Source of the DNA: Tubiluchus corallicola
Lineage: Eukaryota; Priapulida; Priapulimorpha; Priapulimorphida; Tubiluchidae
NCBI GenBank assembly: GCA_030141605.1
Contig: JAQGDQ010002385.1
Coordinates: 62,001 to 126,000 of the forward strand
Direction of reading: 5' to 3'
Length of the DNA stretch: 64,000 bases
Shown here one piece after another: positions 15,900-23,398 of the stretch (the first letter of the stretch is position 1; each line of letters opens with the position of its first letter). A program made the translations under genes and the position numbers. A model generated the notes under the pieces. The model saw only the letters and a list, made by a program, of their open reading frames with translations. It made no database searches and was not told where the DNA came from.

Positions 15900-15960
15900 A
15901 TCTTAGAATTTGGAGGGTGTGATTATCGGTGTGTCAGCGGTGTGAAAATCGGTGTGATTT
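15900..15960 (-). promoter_or_regulatory. Early-operon control region: four GGTGTG repeats and a -10-like TAAGAT
   Basis: Four direct copies of GGTGTG start at 15916, 15928, 15939 and 15951, steps of 12, 11 and 12 bases, about one helix turn apart. On the leftward strand they lie just upstream of a TAAGAT (15905-15900) that could be a -10 box for the early operon, and no good -35 box is seen at the usual spacing. That layout suits an activator-dependent promoter. The promoter itself is inferred. Confidence 0.5.
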
Positions 15961-15973
15961 GCAGATTTTAGAA

Positions 15974-16006
15974 AGAAAAAAAGCCCCATCTAAAAAGACA
16001 GGGCTT
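15974..16006 (-). terminator. Rho-independent terminator after the unknown three-gene cassette
   Basis: On the leftward strand AAGCCCTGTCT-TTTT-AGATGGGGCTT forms an 11-bp stem (two G-T pairs) followed by seven T and a C. It lies about 24 bases past the stop of the 306-residue gene and separates that cassette from the early operon. Confidence 0.85.
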
Positions 16007-16029
16007 ATTGCGTGTGAGTATGTGAAAGA

Positions 16030-16950
16030 TTAGTAATCAAGCCAGTAATAACCGCTGTTATCGTATTGTATCAGCGTTCCCCAAGCGGGATGGTATTTGC
16101 CTGACTTTCTGAAAACACCCTTTGGGTCATCCTGTGCTGAGTTTGCAGCAGGCATAAGAGAGTGTTTGTGTACTTTGCCTTCTGTGTGAAGATGCTCCAC
16201 AATAGCTGCTTGCTTCTTTGAAAATGAGTATTCAACACCGTTAAAAGATGCTTTCCTAAAGTCCTCTGAAAAACCATCTTGAGTAACAGTGCCGCCCATT
16301 GCTTCTTTTAGAATGTTGCGATCTATGCGGAAGTTGTTGTTTGCGTGTTCAAGGCAATCTTCAAGCTGGATGACCTGATGATGTCCGGGAAGAGAACAGC
16401 CTAGAGGGAGGTTGTTTGAAGTGGTAAGGATAATGCCTTTCTTGATACCCTTGATGTTGCTTAGGGCTTGATATACCTGTTCAAACGTCTTGCTGTGGTT
16501 TAAGCGTCTGGCAAAGAAGATTTCTGCTTTCATTTTGGTGCTTAGCGTGGCTTCACCCAAACGCCAGAAACATTCTGAAACAAGTTCTTGAGTGGGATGC
16601 ACTTGAGACATTTCAAGGTCACGGCGTATCACATAGGGAAGCCAGTCAAGGTTTAACCTGTATTTTGCTGTCATTTCAGCATTCACATTAACCCAACCGA
16701 CATCTTGGTCAAAGTAGCCCCATTTACCTCCACGGCGAGACAATGGAATATCATCTCCATTTTCATTTGGAATGGTGGGGCTTTTCTCTTTTACGCCAGA
16801 TGAAAGACCTTCCAGTTCCTGAAGCTTCTCAGCTCGTTTTCCCATGTTGCGCAACATGTCATGTGAAATAACGGTAGAAGAGCCTTCACAAATGCTACAG
16901 GCAAGTAAAGCAGAGGATTTGGGGATATGTTTTCCTGCTGCTATCTTCAT
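16030..16950 (-). CDS. Phage-borne protein of unknown function, second large gene of the lysogeny-side cassette
   Basis: A 306-residue protein I do not recognise. It has a CSIC pair near the N-terminus, several Trp/Tyr-rich segments (GKWGYFDQDVGWVNVN) and, near the C-terminus, a helical part with a possible winged-helix (FSKKQAAIVEHLHTEGKVHK) followed by WGTLIQYD. There is no signal peptide or membrane segment. Its ATG overlaps the stop of the 405-residue gene by four bases, so the two are made together, and a terminator follows it. Position between the repressor switch and the early operon is where prophages often keep genes expressed during lysogeny, such as defence genes; the role here is unknown. 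Confidence 0.65.
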   Translation of the reverse strand: MKIAAGKHIPKSSALLACSICEGSSTVISHDMLRNMGKRAEKLQELEGLSSGVKEKSPTIPNENGDDIPLSRRGGKWGYFDQDVGWVNVNAEMTAKYRLNLDWLPYVIRRDLEMSQVHPTQELVSECFWRLGEATLSTKMKAEIFFARRLNHSKTFEQVYQALSNIKGIKKGIILTTSNNLPLGCSLPGHHQVIQLEDCLEHANNNFRIDRNILKEAMGGTVTQDGFSEDFRKASFNGVEYSFSKKQAAIVEHLHTEGKVHKHSLMPAANSAQDDPKGVFRKSGKYHPAWGTLIQYDNSGYYWLDY

Positions 16951-18122
16951 GCTTCCACCTCATCAATTAACCCCCATCTTTTGAGATATTTATCAGCGAT
17001 AAGCTGTTCTTTTTCGGTACGGCTTTTAAGGTTACAACCATTCGGACAACTGATAGTGAAAGGAATAACACGACCGCGTCGCTCACCTTCTTCTGCCTCA
17101 AAACGAATAGAAATCTTGGCTTTTTGAACATAAAATCCATTTCTGAAAGGCGTGTTTTTATCAAACCATTCCTCGGCAACTTCATGGATTACTTTGTCAT
17201 CATCCAAAGGAATTGTAAGCTCTACAGCACGCTTTGAATCATATGGCTTCAGTTTAATCAAAGTAACAATCACTTCTTCTATACCGTCCTCAGGATCAGT
17301 ATCAAAAGCAAAAGGCTTCAACAGTTTTTCAAGATTATAAGAACGCAAAGGGATTTTATCTGCCGTTACTTTCTGTCCCATAAAGGTGGATGTAAAAATA
17401 GCAGCCAATTCCTCACGGTCATTCTTGCCACGAGCAACAACATCAACAGCACCTGTTTCAGGTTCATAGGTAATCGCAGACTCATAAACAGGACACCATG
17501 TTTTACGATCCAGTCGATGCTTTTCATTAAAGACAAGCTCGCTTTTAGGGAGGTCTTCACGGTAAAGCATGATTTGATAAACATCTTTTTCATTGCCATC
17601 CATATCAGGTCTGGTGCGTTTGAAAACCTCAGCAAGAACGTGCTTGCCTGTATCAAAATGTTCTTTGACTTCCGTTTCAAAATTGCCCTTAACCTCATCA
17701 CCTGTTTGTATCAGGCTTTTTTCAGGAACAGAAAAACCGCTCCACATACGTCCCTGGCGATAGTGATCGGAATAGCGAATACCTTCAGCACGGCGGAAGT
17801 TTTCCGGTTCGTTGATAAACGTCCAGATAGAACGCTCATAGTTATTTTCTCTTGATTTGAAAGTATCAAGATCAGAAACGCTGTCGAGCAAAGCGCGTTG
17901 TCCAAGTTCGTCCGTCATCTCATGGATACGTTCGATGTCTGAATGTATAAGGTTACGCTCTTCGGGTTTAAGGTTTTCAACGATGGTTAAAACAGGTCCA
18001 GCAATATCATTTGCGATATCACCTTTCCAATTTATTCCGTCAACGTTGATGTTTTGGCTCATTAGATATGCCTGAAGACTATCAGGCGATGTGTTTCTTA
18101 CGAAATGGGAAATTGCTAGCAT
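16947..18122 (-). CDS. Phage-borne protein of unknown function, first large gene of the lysogeny-side cassette
   Basis: Read from the ATG at 18122 (AAGGAG just upstream) the protein has 391 residues; the frame is open further to 18164. No known domain was recognised. It is acidic, mixed alpha/beta, with a C-terminal ISCPNGC pair near the end, which could bind metal with the Cys pair of its partner. It follows the DUF2188-like gene closely (11 bases) and is coupled to the 306-residue gene by an ATGA overlap. No transmembrane segment is visible. A partner in an unknown accessory system is the best description. Confidence 0.65.
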   Translation of the reverse strand: MLAISHFVRNTSPDSLQAYLMSQNINVDGINWKGDIANDIAGPVLTIVENLKPEERNLIHSDIERIHEMTDELGQRALLDSVSDLDTFKSRENNYERSIWTFINEPENFRRAEGIRYSDHYRQGRMWSGFSVPEKSLIQTGDEVKGNFETEVKEHFDTGKHVLAEVFKRTRPDMDGNEKDVYQIMLYREDLPKSELVFNEKHRLDRKTWCPVYESAITYEPETGAVDVVARGKNDREELAAIFTSTFMGQKVTADKIPLRSYNLEKLLKPFAFDTDPEDGIEEVIVTLIKLKPYDSKRAVELTIPLDDDKVIHEVAEEWFDKNTPFRNGFYVQKAKISIRFEAEEGERRGRVIPFTISCPNGCNLKSRTEKEQLIADKYLKRWGLIDEVEA

Positions 18123-18132
18123 ATTATACTCC

Positions 18133-18366
18133 TTATCCTTTAATGTTACGTGGGTCATTACCATGCGAATCAGAATTGGAAATTCGACCGTTTCGATTAT
18201 GAATTTTCATTTCTGTTCCTTGATTTCGGCTGATTTCACGGCCGGCATCAATGGCTTGTTGTTTTGTGTCGAAGTGACCGCTTGATCTTTGCGAACCGCC
18301 TCGACGAATGTCCCATCCTCCTGCGTCAGAGTTTGGAACGATATGGTGGGTTTTATTATTTGACAT
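18133..18366 (-). CDS. DUF2188-like small protein
   Basis: A 77-residue basic protein with HHIVPNSDAGGWDIRRGG, then S-G-H-F and KQQAIDAGREISRNQGTEMKIHN, which is the DUF2188 pattern (a small domain with 'GGW.V...G' and 'T..eA...ar..a....e..vh...G'). Such proteins are common and unexplained. It is the first gene of the leftward three-gene cassette, preceded by GGAGG, and its promoter region is shared with the divergent repressor gene and its operators. Confidence 0.75.
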   Translation of the reverse strand: MSNNKTHHIVPNSDAGGWDIRRGGSQRSSGHFDTKQQAIDAGREISRNQGTEMKIHNRNGRISNSDSHGNDPRNIKG

Positions 18367-18391
18367 TTAAGCCTCCTATAGTTACTTTATT

Positions 18392-18409
18392 GTTCGATAT
18401 ATACCGAAC
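18392..18409. promoter_or_regulatory. Operator O1, near-perfect palindrome
   Basis: GTTCGATATATACCGAAC is an 18-base inverted repeat (GTTCG/CGAAC arms). It sits on the leftward side of the divergent gap, 26 bases before the DUF2188-like start, and probably controls the leftward promoter. A second copy lies at 18451-18467. Confidence 0.65.
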
Positions 18410-18433
18410 ATTTTATAACAATTACTTATTTCC

Positions 18434-18462
18434 TTGCCAAGAACAAAAAAGTTCGCCATAAT
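18434..18462 (+). promoter_or_regulatory. Repressor-gene promoter
   Basis: TTGCCA (18434-18439) and CATAAT (18457-18462) are separated by 17 bases and point toward the XRE gene. The -10 box lies inside the second operator, so binding there would block the promoter, the layout of autoregulation. Confidence 0.6.
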
Positions 18463-18467
18463 CGAAC
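18451..18467. promoter_or_regulatory. Operator O2, palindrome overlapping the repressor promoter
   Basis: GTTCGCCATAATCGAAC has the same GTTCG/CGAAC arms as O1 with a 7-base centre. It covers the -10 box of the rightward promoter. The two sites are about 58 bases apart, centre to centre. Confidence 0.65.
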
Positions 18468-18499
18468 ATGAGTTTAACCAATAAAAAATGGAGAATGAA

Positions 18500-18820
18500 A
18501 TGCCTAGCATACTGGGTGAGAAGATAAAAAAGCATCGTCTGGAGAAAAAATATTCTTTAGATAAGCTTGCAGAATTAACCGACTCTAGCAAAAGCTATAT
18601 GTGGGAGTTAGAGAATAGAGAAGATAGAAAACCTTCAGCAGAGAAATTAACAAAGATAGCTTCTGTTTTGGGAGTCACCTCTGATTATCTATTAGAGGAT
18701 TCCGAAAACCCTGATGATGATGTTTTTAAAGAAGCTTTGTATAGAAATTTCAAAAAACTTACTCCGGAAGATCAAGACGCTATTAAAGAAACTATCGAGC
18801 GATGGGGCAAGAAATCGTGA
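18500..18820 (+). CDS. XRE-family phage repressor
   Basis: Read from ATG 18500 (GGAGA just upstream; an ATG at 18488 gives four more residues) this is 106 residues. Residues 5-65 are a lambda-Cro/XRE helix-turn-helix (EKKYSLDKLAELTDSSKSYM, then WELENRE), followed by a short helical C-terminal part (EALYRNFKKLTPEDQDAIKE) that ends close to the start of the protease gene. It should hold the prophage silent by binding the two GTTCG-N-CGAAC operators upstream. It lacks a self-cleaving LexA-type domain; the adjacent ImmA/IrrE protease likely takes over that role. The protease gene starts inside its last codons (18802), so the two are co-translated. Confidence 0.87.
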   Translation: MPSILGEKIKKHRLEKKYSLDKLAELTDSSKSYMWELENREDRKPSAEKLTKIASVLGVTSDYLLEDSENPDDDVFKEALYRNFKKLTPEDQDAIKETIERWGKKS

Positions 18821-19719
18821 AGCATCCTAAAACACCGGAAGGCTGGGCAATCAATTTGTCAGCACTATTGAATACATTTCATGCAGCCCATGGAACAAAC
18901 CGTTTTCCTATAAACGTTGAAGAAATTGCTATTGAATACTCACGGCAAGTATTTCCAGATGCACCTATTACGCTTGTGCAAGGAATGAATCTTTCTAAAA
19001 ATTTTGAAGGAGCACTTATTCCAAATCCTAATTCCCAAAACGAATGGGGGATTTTTTACAACGAAAATATATCATACCCAGGGAGGAAGAATTTTACTTT
19101 AGCTCACGAATTAGGACATTACCTATTGCACAGGCATTTAAACCCGGAGGGACTAAGATGTACGCACAAAAACATGTTGGATTGGAAATCTGAATATGCT
19201 CAAACTGAGGCTCAGGCAAATACATTCGCTTCATACCTTCTAATGCCTTTAGATGATTTTAGAGAACAAATAAAAGGTGAAAAGCCATCAATAGATTTGA
19301 TGGCTCATTTGGCAGATAGGTATGATGTTTCTTTAACAGCTGTGATCTTAAAATGGCTGGGTATATGTAATAAGCGTGCAATGATTGTTGTTGGAATTGA
19401 TGGTTATATAGATTGGGCTTGGTCAAGTCAGCAACTACTTTATTCTAAAATATACTACAAGGCAAAACAAGAAACTATAGCTTTGCCAGAACAATCTTTG
19501 GCTGCAAAAGCAGATCCGTTGATAGATAACAGAGTTGGCATTCTTCATCCCCCAGGGATTTGGAAAGGCGATGAGGAAGTCCATGAAATGACTATCCTTG
19601 GGAAAAATGGAGATATGACGATTTCTCTTTTGCTTTATCCTGATGATGCTCCCAACAGATGGGAAAAAGACGAAGAAGAAGTCGAAGATACTTATGATCG
19701 TTTTATGGCGATGTCATAG
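18802..19719 (+). CDS. ImmA/IrrE-family metallopeptidase, repressor-inactivating partner
   Basis: A 305-residue protein with the zinc-protease motif HELGH inside FTLAHELGHYLLHRHL, and a downstream acidic helix TEAQANTFASYLLMP, both standard for ImmA/IrrE (COG2856). By analogy with ImmA of ICEBs1 it would cut the adjacent XRE repressor when DNA damage is sensed and so induce the prophage. The C-terminal 100 residues are an added domain of unknown role. It overlaps the repressor gene by 19 bases and is followed by a strong terminator at 19742. Confidence 0.9.
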   Translation: MGQEIVKHPKTPEGWAINLSALLNTFHAAHGTNRFPINVEEIAIEYSRQVFPDAPITLVQGMNLSKNFEGALIPNPNSQNEWGIFYNENISYPGRKNFTLAHELGHYLLHRHLNPEGLRCTHKNMLDWKSEYAQTEAQANTFASYLLMPLDDFREQIKGEKPSIDLMAHLADRYDVSLTAVILKWLGICNKRAMIVVGIDGYIDWAWSSQQLLYSKIYYKAKQETIALPEQSLAAKADPLIDNRVGILHPPGIWKGDEEVHEMTILGKNGDMTISLLLYPDDAPNRWEKDEEEVEDTYDRFMAMS

Positions 19720-19741
19720 ATCAAAAACATATAACTACACG

Positions 19742-19764
19742 GGGGCTGTTCAGCCCCTTTTTTT
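19742..19764 (+). terminator. Rho-independent terminator of the repressor-protease operon
   Basis: GGGGCTG-TT-CAGCCCC is a 7-bp stem followed by seven T, 23 bases after the protease stop. A textbook rightward terminator. Confidence 0.9.
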
Positions 19765-19876
19765 ATAGATTAGTCGTTAAAGGAGTTTCTTAGAAACCAC
19801 GTGTTATTGAGGTTTTTCAAGGTTTTATTATCCTTATAGGTAGAATTTTAGTTAAGACCTATGGAGGCAGCCCGCC

Positions 19877-20071
19877 ATGCAAACCGAACAAGAAAAACAG
19901 ATCCAAACACCACAAGAACGCCTATATGAAGTCGGCGTTCTGCTCGCAAATGCGATATGTCGCTTAAAAGCCGTCGATACAAGCAAAAACAGAGACTTTT
20001 TACTGGATATCTCTGCTACTCCAAGCATTCATAGAGACACGTTAACAACAACGGAGAAAAGCTATGAATAA
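19877..20071 (+). CDS. Small protein opening the recombinase module, unknown function
   Basis: A 64-residue protein with GGAGG upstream of its ATG. It has a helical middle (ERLYEVGVLLANAICRLKAV) and no known motif. It overlaps the start of the DUF2924 gene by eight bases, and the same order (small protein, DUF2924, large recombinase) recurs in alphaproteobacterial elements, so a role with the recombinase is likely but unproven. Confidence 0.55.
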   Translation: MQTEQEKQIQTPQERLYEVGVLLANAICRLKAVDTSKNRDFLLDISATPSIHRDTLTTTEKSYE

Positions 20072-20489
20072 GAGTATTATCAGGCAGGTAATTGACCTGC
20101 GAAACAAATCATCGGCTGAGCTTAGGGAAATGTACGAAGTGCTGTTTTCCGAGGCTCCGCCTTACAATTCAACAAAAGAACATCTAAGACCAAAACTCGC
20201 ATATCGCATGCAGGAATTGGCTCTGGGAGGAATAAGTGCGGACACGACGGATAAGCTGGAAAGGATGGCAAACGGAGCCACGCCTGCAAGCGTGAGATCA
20301 CACACAGATTTATTGCCCGGCACAAAGGTCTGCAGAGAATGGAACGGCGTGATGCATGAAGTGGAGGTAAAGAAAAACTGCTTTGAGTATCAGGGCAAGA
20401 GTTACCGAAGCCTGTCGGCTGTAGCTCGTCAAATTACAGGAACAAGATGGAACGGACCGAAGTTCTTCAAATTAAGAAGGAGCATCTAA
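20064..20489 (+). CDS. DUF2924 protein, partner of the large serine recombinase
   Basis: A 141-residue DUF2924-type protein: an N-terminal helical part (SSAELREMYEVLFSEAPPY) followed by LRPKLAYRMQELALGG, then the typical LLPGTKVCREWNGVMHEVEV, FEYQGKSYRSLSAVARQITG and TRWNGPKFFKLR. The domain is found almost only beside phage-type serine recombinases in alphaproteobacteria and is thought to help them; direct evidence is lacking as far as I know. Its stop (20487-20489) overlaps the recombinase ATG. Confidence 0.82.
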   Translation: MNKSIIRQVIDLRNKSSAELREMYEVLFSEAPPYNSTKEHLRPKLAYRMQELALGGISADTTDKLERMANGATPASVRSHTDLLPGTKVCREWNGVMHEVEVKKNCFEYQGKSYRSLSAVARQITGTRWNGPKFFKLRRSI

Positions 20490-21811
20490 TGATAGACACA
20501 TTAAAAAACAAACAAAAAATACGCTGTGCCATTTACACACGAAAATCCTCTGAGGAAGGACTGGAGCAGGAATTCAACTCACTGGATGCACAACGTTTGG
20601 CAGCAGAAAGCTACATCGCCAGCCAACAGCATGAAGGCTGGGTATTGGCTCCCGGCAATTATGATGACGGAGGCTTCTCAGGTGGGAATATGGAACGCCC
20701 GGGATTAAAGCGTCTCTTTGCAGACATCAAGGAAGGCAAGATTGATTGTATCGTCGTTTATAAGATTGACCGATTAACACGATCCTTGGTGGACTTTTCG
20801 AAGATTATAGAATTGTTTGATGAGCATAATGTTAGCTTTGTCAGTGTCACTCAATCATTCAACACATCCAATTCAATGGGGAGACTTATGCTGAATGTGC
20901 TTTTATCCTTTGCACAATATGAACGCGAGCTTACAGGGGAGCGTATTCGGGATAAGGTTGAAGCCTCAAAGAAACAAGGTATGTGGATGGGAGGAACACC
21001 TCCGCTTGGGTATAGCTGTGAAGATAAAAAACTAAGAATAATGGAGGAGGAAGCAAAACTTGTTCGCATTATCTATCAAAGATTTATAGAAACCGGTTCT
21101 GTGACAACGGTTGCAAGGGAAATGAACAAGCAAGGTTTTCATACGAAAAGCTGGATATCAAAAACCGGCAAGCTTCACGGAGGCGGTAAGTTTGATAAGA
21201 AAAACATCCAACGTATTCTTGAAAACCCGATCTATGCCGGAAAGATTAAGCATAAAGAGAAAGTCTACGAGGGGCAGCACAAAGAAATCATCAGCGAAAA
21301 GATATGGCAGAAAGCTCAGGACACTTTTAAACGCTATGACCGACCTGTAGGGGTTGGTGTGCGTGTCAGTAGCATTCCTTTACTTAAAGGCGTGATGACT
21401 TGTGGGGAATGCGGTGGACGGATGATACCGACATACACAAACAAAAAGGGCAAGCGATACCGCTATTACATCTGTGAACGTAAGCATAAAGGCAGGAACG
21501 ATAACTGCTCGGTTGGAAGACTATCAGCCGGCGAGATTGAGAACCTTGTTGTGCAACACATTACCCAAATTCTAAAGAAGCCTGAAATCATCGTGCAGAC
21601 AATAACAGCAGCGGCAGGCAAGGTTCCTGAAATGGAAGTCGTAGAAGCTCTCAAATCAATAGAGGTGGTCTGGGAGGAGTTATTCCCGATCGAGCAAGAA
21701 AGGATTGTTAAGCTACTCATCAAAGAAGTTGTGGTGACAAAAGACGGTCTGGACATCAGGATTTTTAAAGACGGATTAAACACACTCAGTCAAGAATTGG
21801 AGGCAGTATAA
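20489..21811 (+). CDS. Large serine recombinase (phage integrase)
   Basis: Read from ATG 20489 (AAGGAG at 20477-20482) the protein has 440 residues. The N-terminal catalytic domain has the Ser nucleophile in YTRKSSEEG and the Arg-rich YKIDRLTRS and AQYERELTGERIRDKVE segments of serine resolvases. A recombinase domain follows (GTPPLGYSC...), then a zinc ribbon CGECGGRM...CERKHKG, then a helical tail. It would integrate and excise the prophage by cutting two short att sites. Large serine integrases need no host tRNA target; the nearby tRNA-Ser is therefore not expected to be the site. Confidence 0.9.
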   Translation: MIDTLKNKQKIRCAIYTRKSSEEGLEQEFNSLDAQRLAAESYIASQQHEGWVLAPGNYDDGGFSGGNMERPGLKRLFADIKEGKIDCIVVYKIDRLTRSLVDFSKIIELFDEHNVSFVSVTQSFNTSNSMGRLMLNVLLSFAQYERELTGERIRDKVEASKKQGMWMGGTPPLGYSCEDKKLRIMEEEAKLVRIIYQRFIETGSVTTVAREMNKQGFHTKSWISKTGKLHGGGKFDKKNIQRILENPIYAGKIKHKEKVYEGQHKEIISEKIWQKAQDTFKRYDRPVGVGVRVSSIPLLKGVMTCGECGGRMIPTYTNKKGKRYRYYICERKHKGRNDNCSVGRLSAGEIENLVVQHITQILKKPEIIVQTITAAAGKVPEMEVVEALKSIEVVWEELFPIEQERIVKLLIKEVVVTKDGLDIRIFKDGLNTLSQELEAV

Positions 21812-22224
21812 TGGAAAACTTGAAAATTAGGGATGATCAAACGCTAAGCGTATTTGTACCGATGGAGATTAAAAAGAAAGGCGGAGCAGCTCAGATTATC
21901 CTGCCGAAAAATATTGAGGGCGGTTCGGAAGTCGGCGGTCGTGTCTACGATCCTAAAATGATGACAGCCTTTGCCAAGGCTTATAAATGGAAGAGAATGC
22001 TTAAAACAGGCAGGGTGAGAAGCCTTGCAGATATTTGTAAAAAGGAGAATATCAGCACATCATATTCCAGCCGAATTTACCGCCTTAACTTTGTGGCACC
22101 TCAAATCGTAGAAGCCATTATTAACGGCACACAGCCACGCACACTGCGTCTTCAAGACTTCATGGGAAAACTCATCCCAGACCTATGGGAAGAACAGCTG
22201 GAAGCCTTTGGGTTTAAATCATAA
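21811..22224 (+). CDS. HTH protein encoded immediately after the recombinase
   Basis: A 137-residue protein whose ATG shares its first base with the last base of the recombinase stop. The stretch RVRSLADICKKENISTSYSS, then RIYRLNFVAPQIVEAI, matches a segment found in recombinase-associated proteins (a turn that reads 'sladlA..eG.s.syvsRllrLafLaP.iv'). It looks like an HTH DNA-binding accessory of the integrase. Its stop codon lies beside the stop of the disrupted glycosylase gene (22219-22221, opposite strand), so the right end of the prophage is very close. Confidence 0.72.
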   Translation: MENLKIRDDQTLSVFVPMEIKKKGGAAQIILPKNIEGGSEVGGRVYDPKMMTAFAKAYKWKRMLKTGRVRSLADICKKENISTSYSSRIYRLNFVAPQIVEAIINGTQPRTLRLQDFMGKLIPDLWEEQLEAFGFKS

Positions 22225-22260
22225 GACTTCCCAATCTTCTACATCACCTTTAATAATCTT
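22219..22260 (-). pseudogene. Detached 3' end of the pyrimidine-dimer glycosylase gene
   Basis: Reading leftward, 13 codons (KIIKGDVEDWEVL) and a TGA follow on in the frame the glycosylase had before the insertion, ending HPLF-K-I-I-x-G-D-V-E-x-W-E, the way this family usually ends. The piece is now cut off by the IS element. The join is at the 8-bp target duplication. Confidence 0.75.
22253..22260. repeat. Left 8-bp target-site duplication of the IS element
   Basis: ATAATCTT, identical to 23001-23008 on the other side of the element. Confidence 0.93.
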
Positions 22261-23000
22261 GGGTCAAGACAAGTTGGTTGAAAATTAGAGGCAATTAACC
22301 TATTGTTCTGGCTATGAAAAATAAATATATTCACCGTTCAAGAATCACAGAGGCTAAATTCAGAGAAATTATCAGGCTATTTTCTCTTGATCTTTCTGCA
22401 CAACAAACCGCTCTCATTTCTCAAATCTCTCGCAACACCATCAATGTAATCTTCCTTTCTCTTCGAAAAAGAATTGCTCAAATCTGCGAGAAAGAATCAA
22501 TTTTCTCTTCAGGGGAAATTGAAGTCGATGAATCCTATTTTGGCCCAAGGCGCGTAAGAGGCGTTCCAGGTCGAGGAGCAGGAGAAAAGACAGTTGTTTT
22601 TGGGCTCAAGAAGAGAAATGGAAAAGTTTATACTCAGATTGTTAAAAAGGCTTCAAAGAAAGAGATACTGCCGATTATAGAAAAGAATGTGAAGAAGGAA
22701 TCTACGATTTATAGCGATGGTTGGCGGATTTATGATGGGCTTGTGAATATGGGGTATAAGAAACATTATCGTGTGTATCATGGTGTTGGAGAATTTGTTC
22801 GTGGGAAGGCTCATATAAATGGGATTGAGAGCTTTTGGGGGACGGCGAAAACCCGCTTAACAAAAGTGAGAGGGATAAAGAAGAAAATGTTTTACTTGCA
22901 TCTGAAGGAATGTGAGTTTAGATTTAATTATAGAGATAAAAATCTCTATCAAGTTCTGCTCAGAGAACTACGAAATAAACCCCTCAGCTTGTCTTGACCC
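22261..23000 (+). mobile_element. Complete IS1595-family (ISXO2-like) insertion sequence, 740 bp
   Basis: The ends are GGGTCAAGACAAG (22261-22273) and its exact complement CTTGTCTTGACCC (22988-23000), 13 perfect bases. Flanking 8-bp repeats ATAATCTT show a direct transposition event. It carries one transposase gene. Perfect ends, intact gene and undamaged target repeats point to recent insertion. It hit the 3' end of the glycosylase gene. Confidence 0.95.
22314..22997 (+). CDS. IS1595-type (ISXO2-like) transposase
   Basis: A 227-residue transposase. IEVDESYFG carries the first catalytic Asp, STIYSDGWRIYDGL the second, and HINGIESFWGTAKTRL the N-E part, together the DDE/DDN triad of the ISXO2 group. 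The usual N-terminal zinc ribbon of longer IS1595 enzymes is missing here; a short HTH (ALISQISRNTINVIF) remains, as in the shorter ISXO2-like versions. It begins 53 bases inside the left end and its stop is part of the right inverted repeat. Confidence 0.9.
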   Translation: MKNKYIHRSRITEAKFREIIRLFSLDLSAQQTALISQISRNTINVIFLSLRKRIAQICEKESIFSSGEIEVDESYFGPRRVRGVPGRGAGEKTVVFGLKKRNGKVYTQIVKKASKKEILPIIEKNVKKESTIYSDGWRIYDGLVNMGYKKHYRVYHGVGEFVRGKAHINGIESFWGTAKTRLTKVRGIKKKMFYLHLKECEFRFNYRDKNLYQVLLRELRNKPLSLS

Positions 23001-23398
23001 ATAATCTTAAACAAGGGATGTGGCTCTACATCCTTTAGATTTTGAAGTTTAAGAAAAAGCGCATGATCTCTTTTCTCTGCTTTTTTCAAAAAATGCTGCC
23101 ATTCATAATCAATTTGCCCTGAGTTTACTTTGATAGGATCAAGGACAATCTTATCATGCGATATTTTCTCTCGATTAAAGTTATAGCCTCGTTTGTATGC
23201 CTCATCACAAACATCGTGCAGATAGTTAGAAATTGCATTAACAGGGCTTGGGTGAGCCTTAAATCTGGTTAATTGGGGGTGATTTTTATAACCTTTGGTA
23301 TTGCCATGAAGAACGTTTTGGGCAAGTAAAGTTTCTCGCCATAAAGCGACCAATCCTTTTGCATCTAAATACTGTGGGTGAATACTCCAAATACGCAT
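22949..23398 (-). CDS. Pyrimidine-dimer DNA glycosylase/lyase family protein, C-terminus replaced by IS sequence
   Basis: The 149-residue frame opens MRIWSIHPQYLDAKGLVALW, then ALLAQNVLHG-like text (RETLLAQNVLHG), HPQLTRFK and RGYNFNREKI: the pattern of the Pyr_excise family, related to T4 endonuclease V, which cuts the glycosidic bond at UV dimers. The native last 13 residues were lost; the frame now runs 17 residues into the IS (MGQDKLRGLFRSSLSRT). The rest of the domain is intact, so activity might survive. It reads leftward and stands at the prophage-chromosome border. Confidence 0.82.
   Translation of the reverse strand: MRIWSIHPQYLDAKGLVALWRETLLAQNVLHGNTKGYKNHPQLTRFKAHPSPVNAISNYLHDVCDEAYKRGYNFNREKISHDKIVLDPIKVNSGQIDYEWQHFLKKAEKRDHALFLKLQNLKDVEPHPLFKIMGQDKLRGLFRSSLSRT
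23001..23008. repeat. Right 8-bp target-site duplication of the IS element
   Basis: ATAATCTT, matching 22253-22260. Confidence 0.93.
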
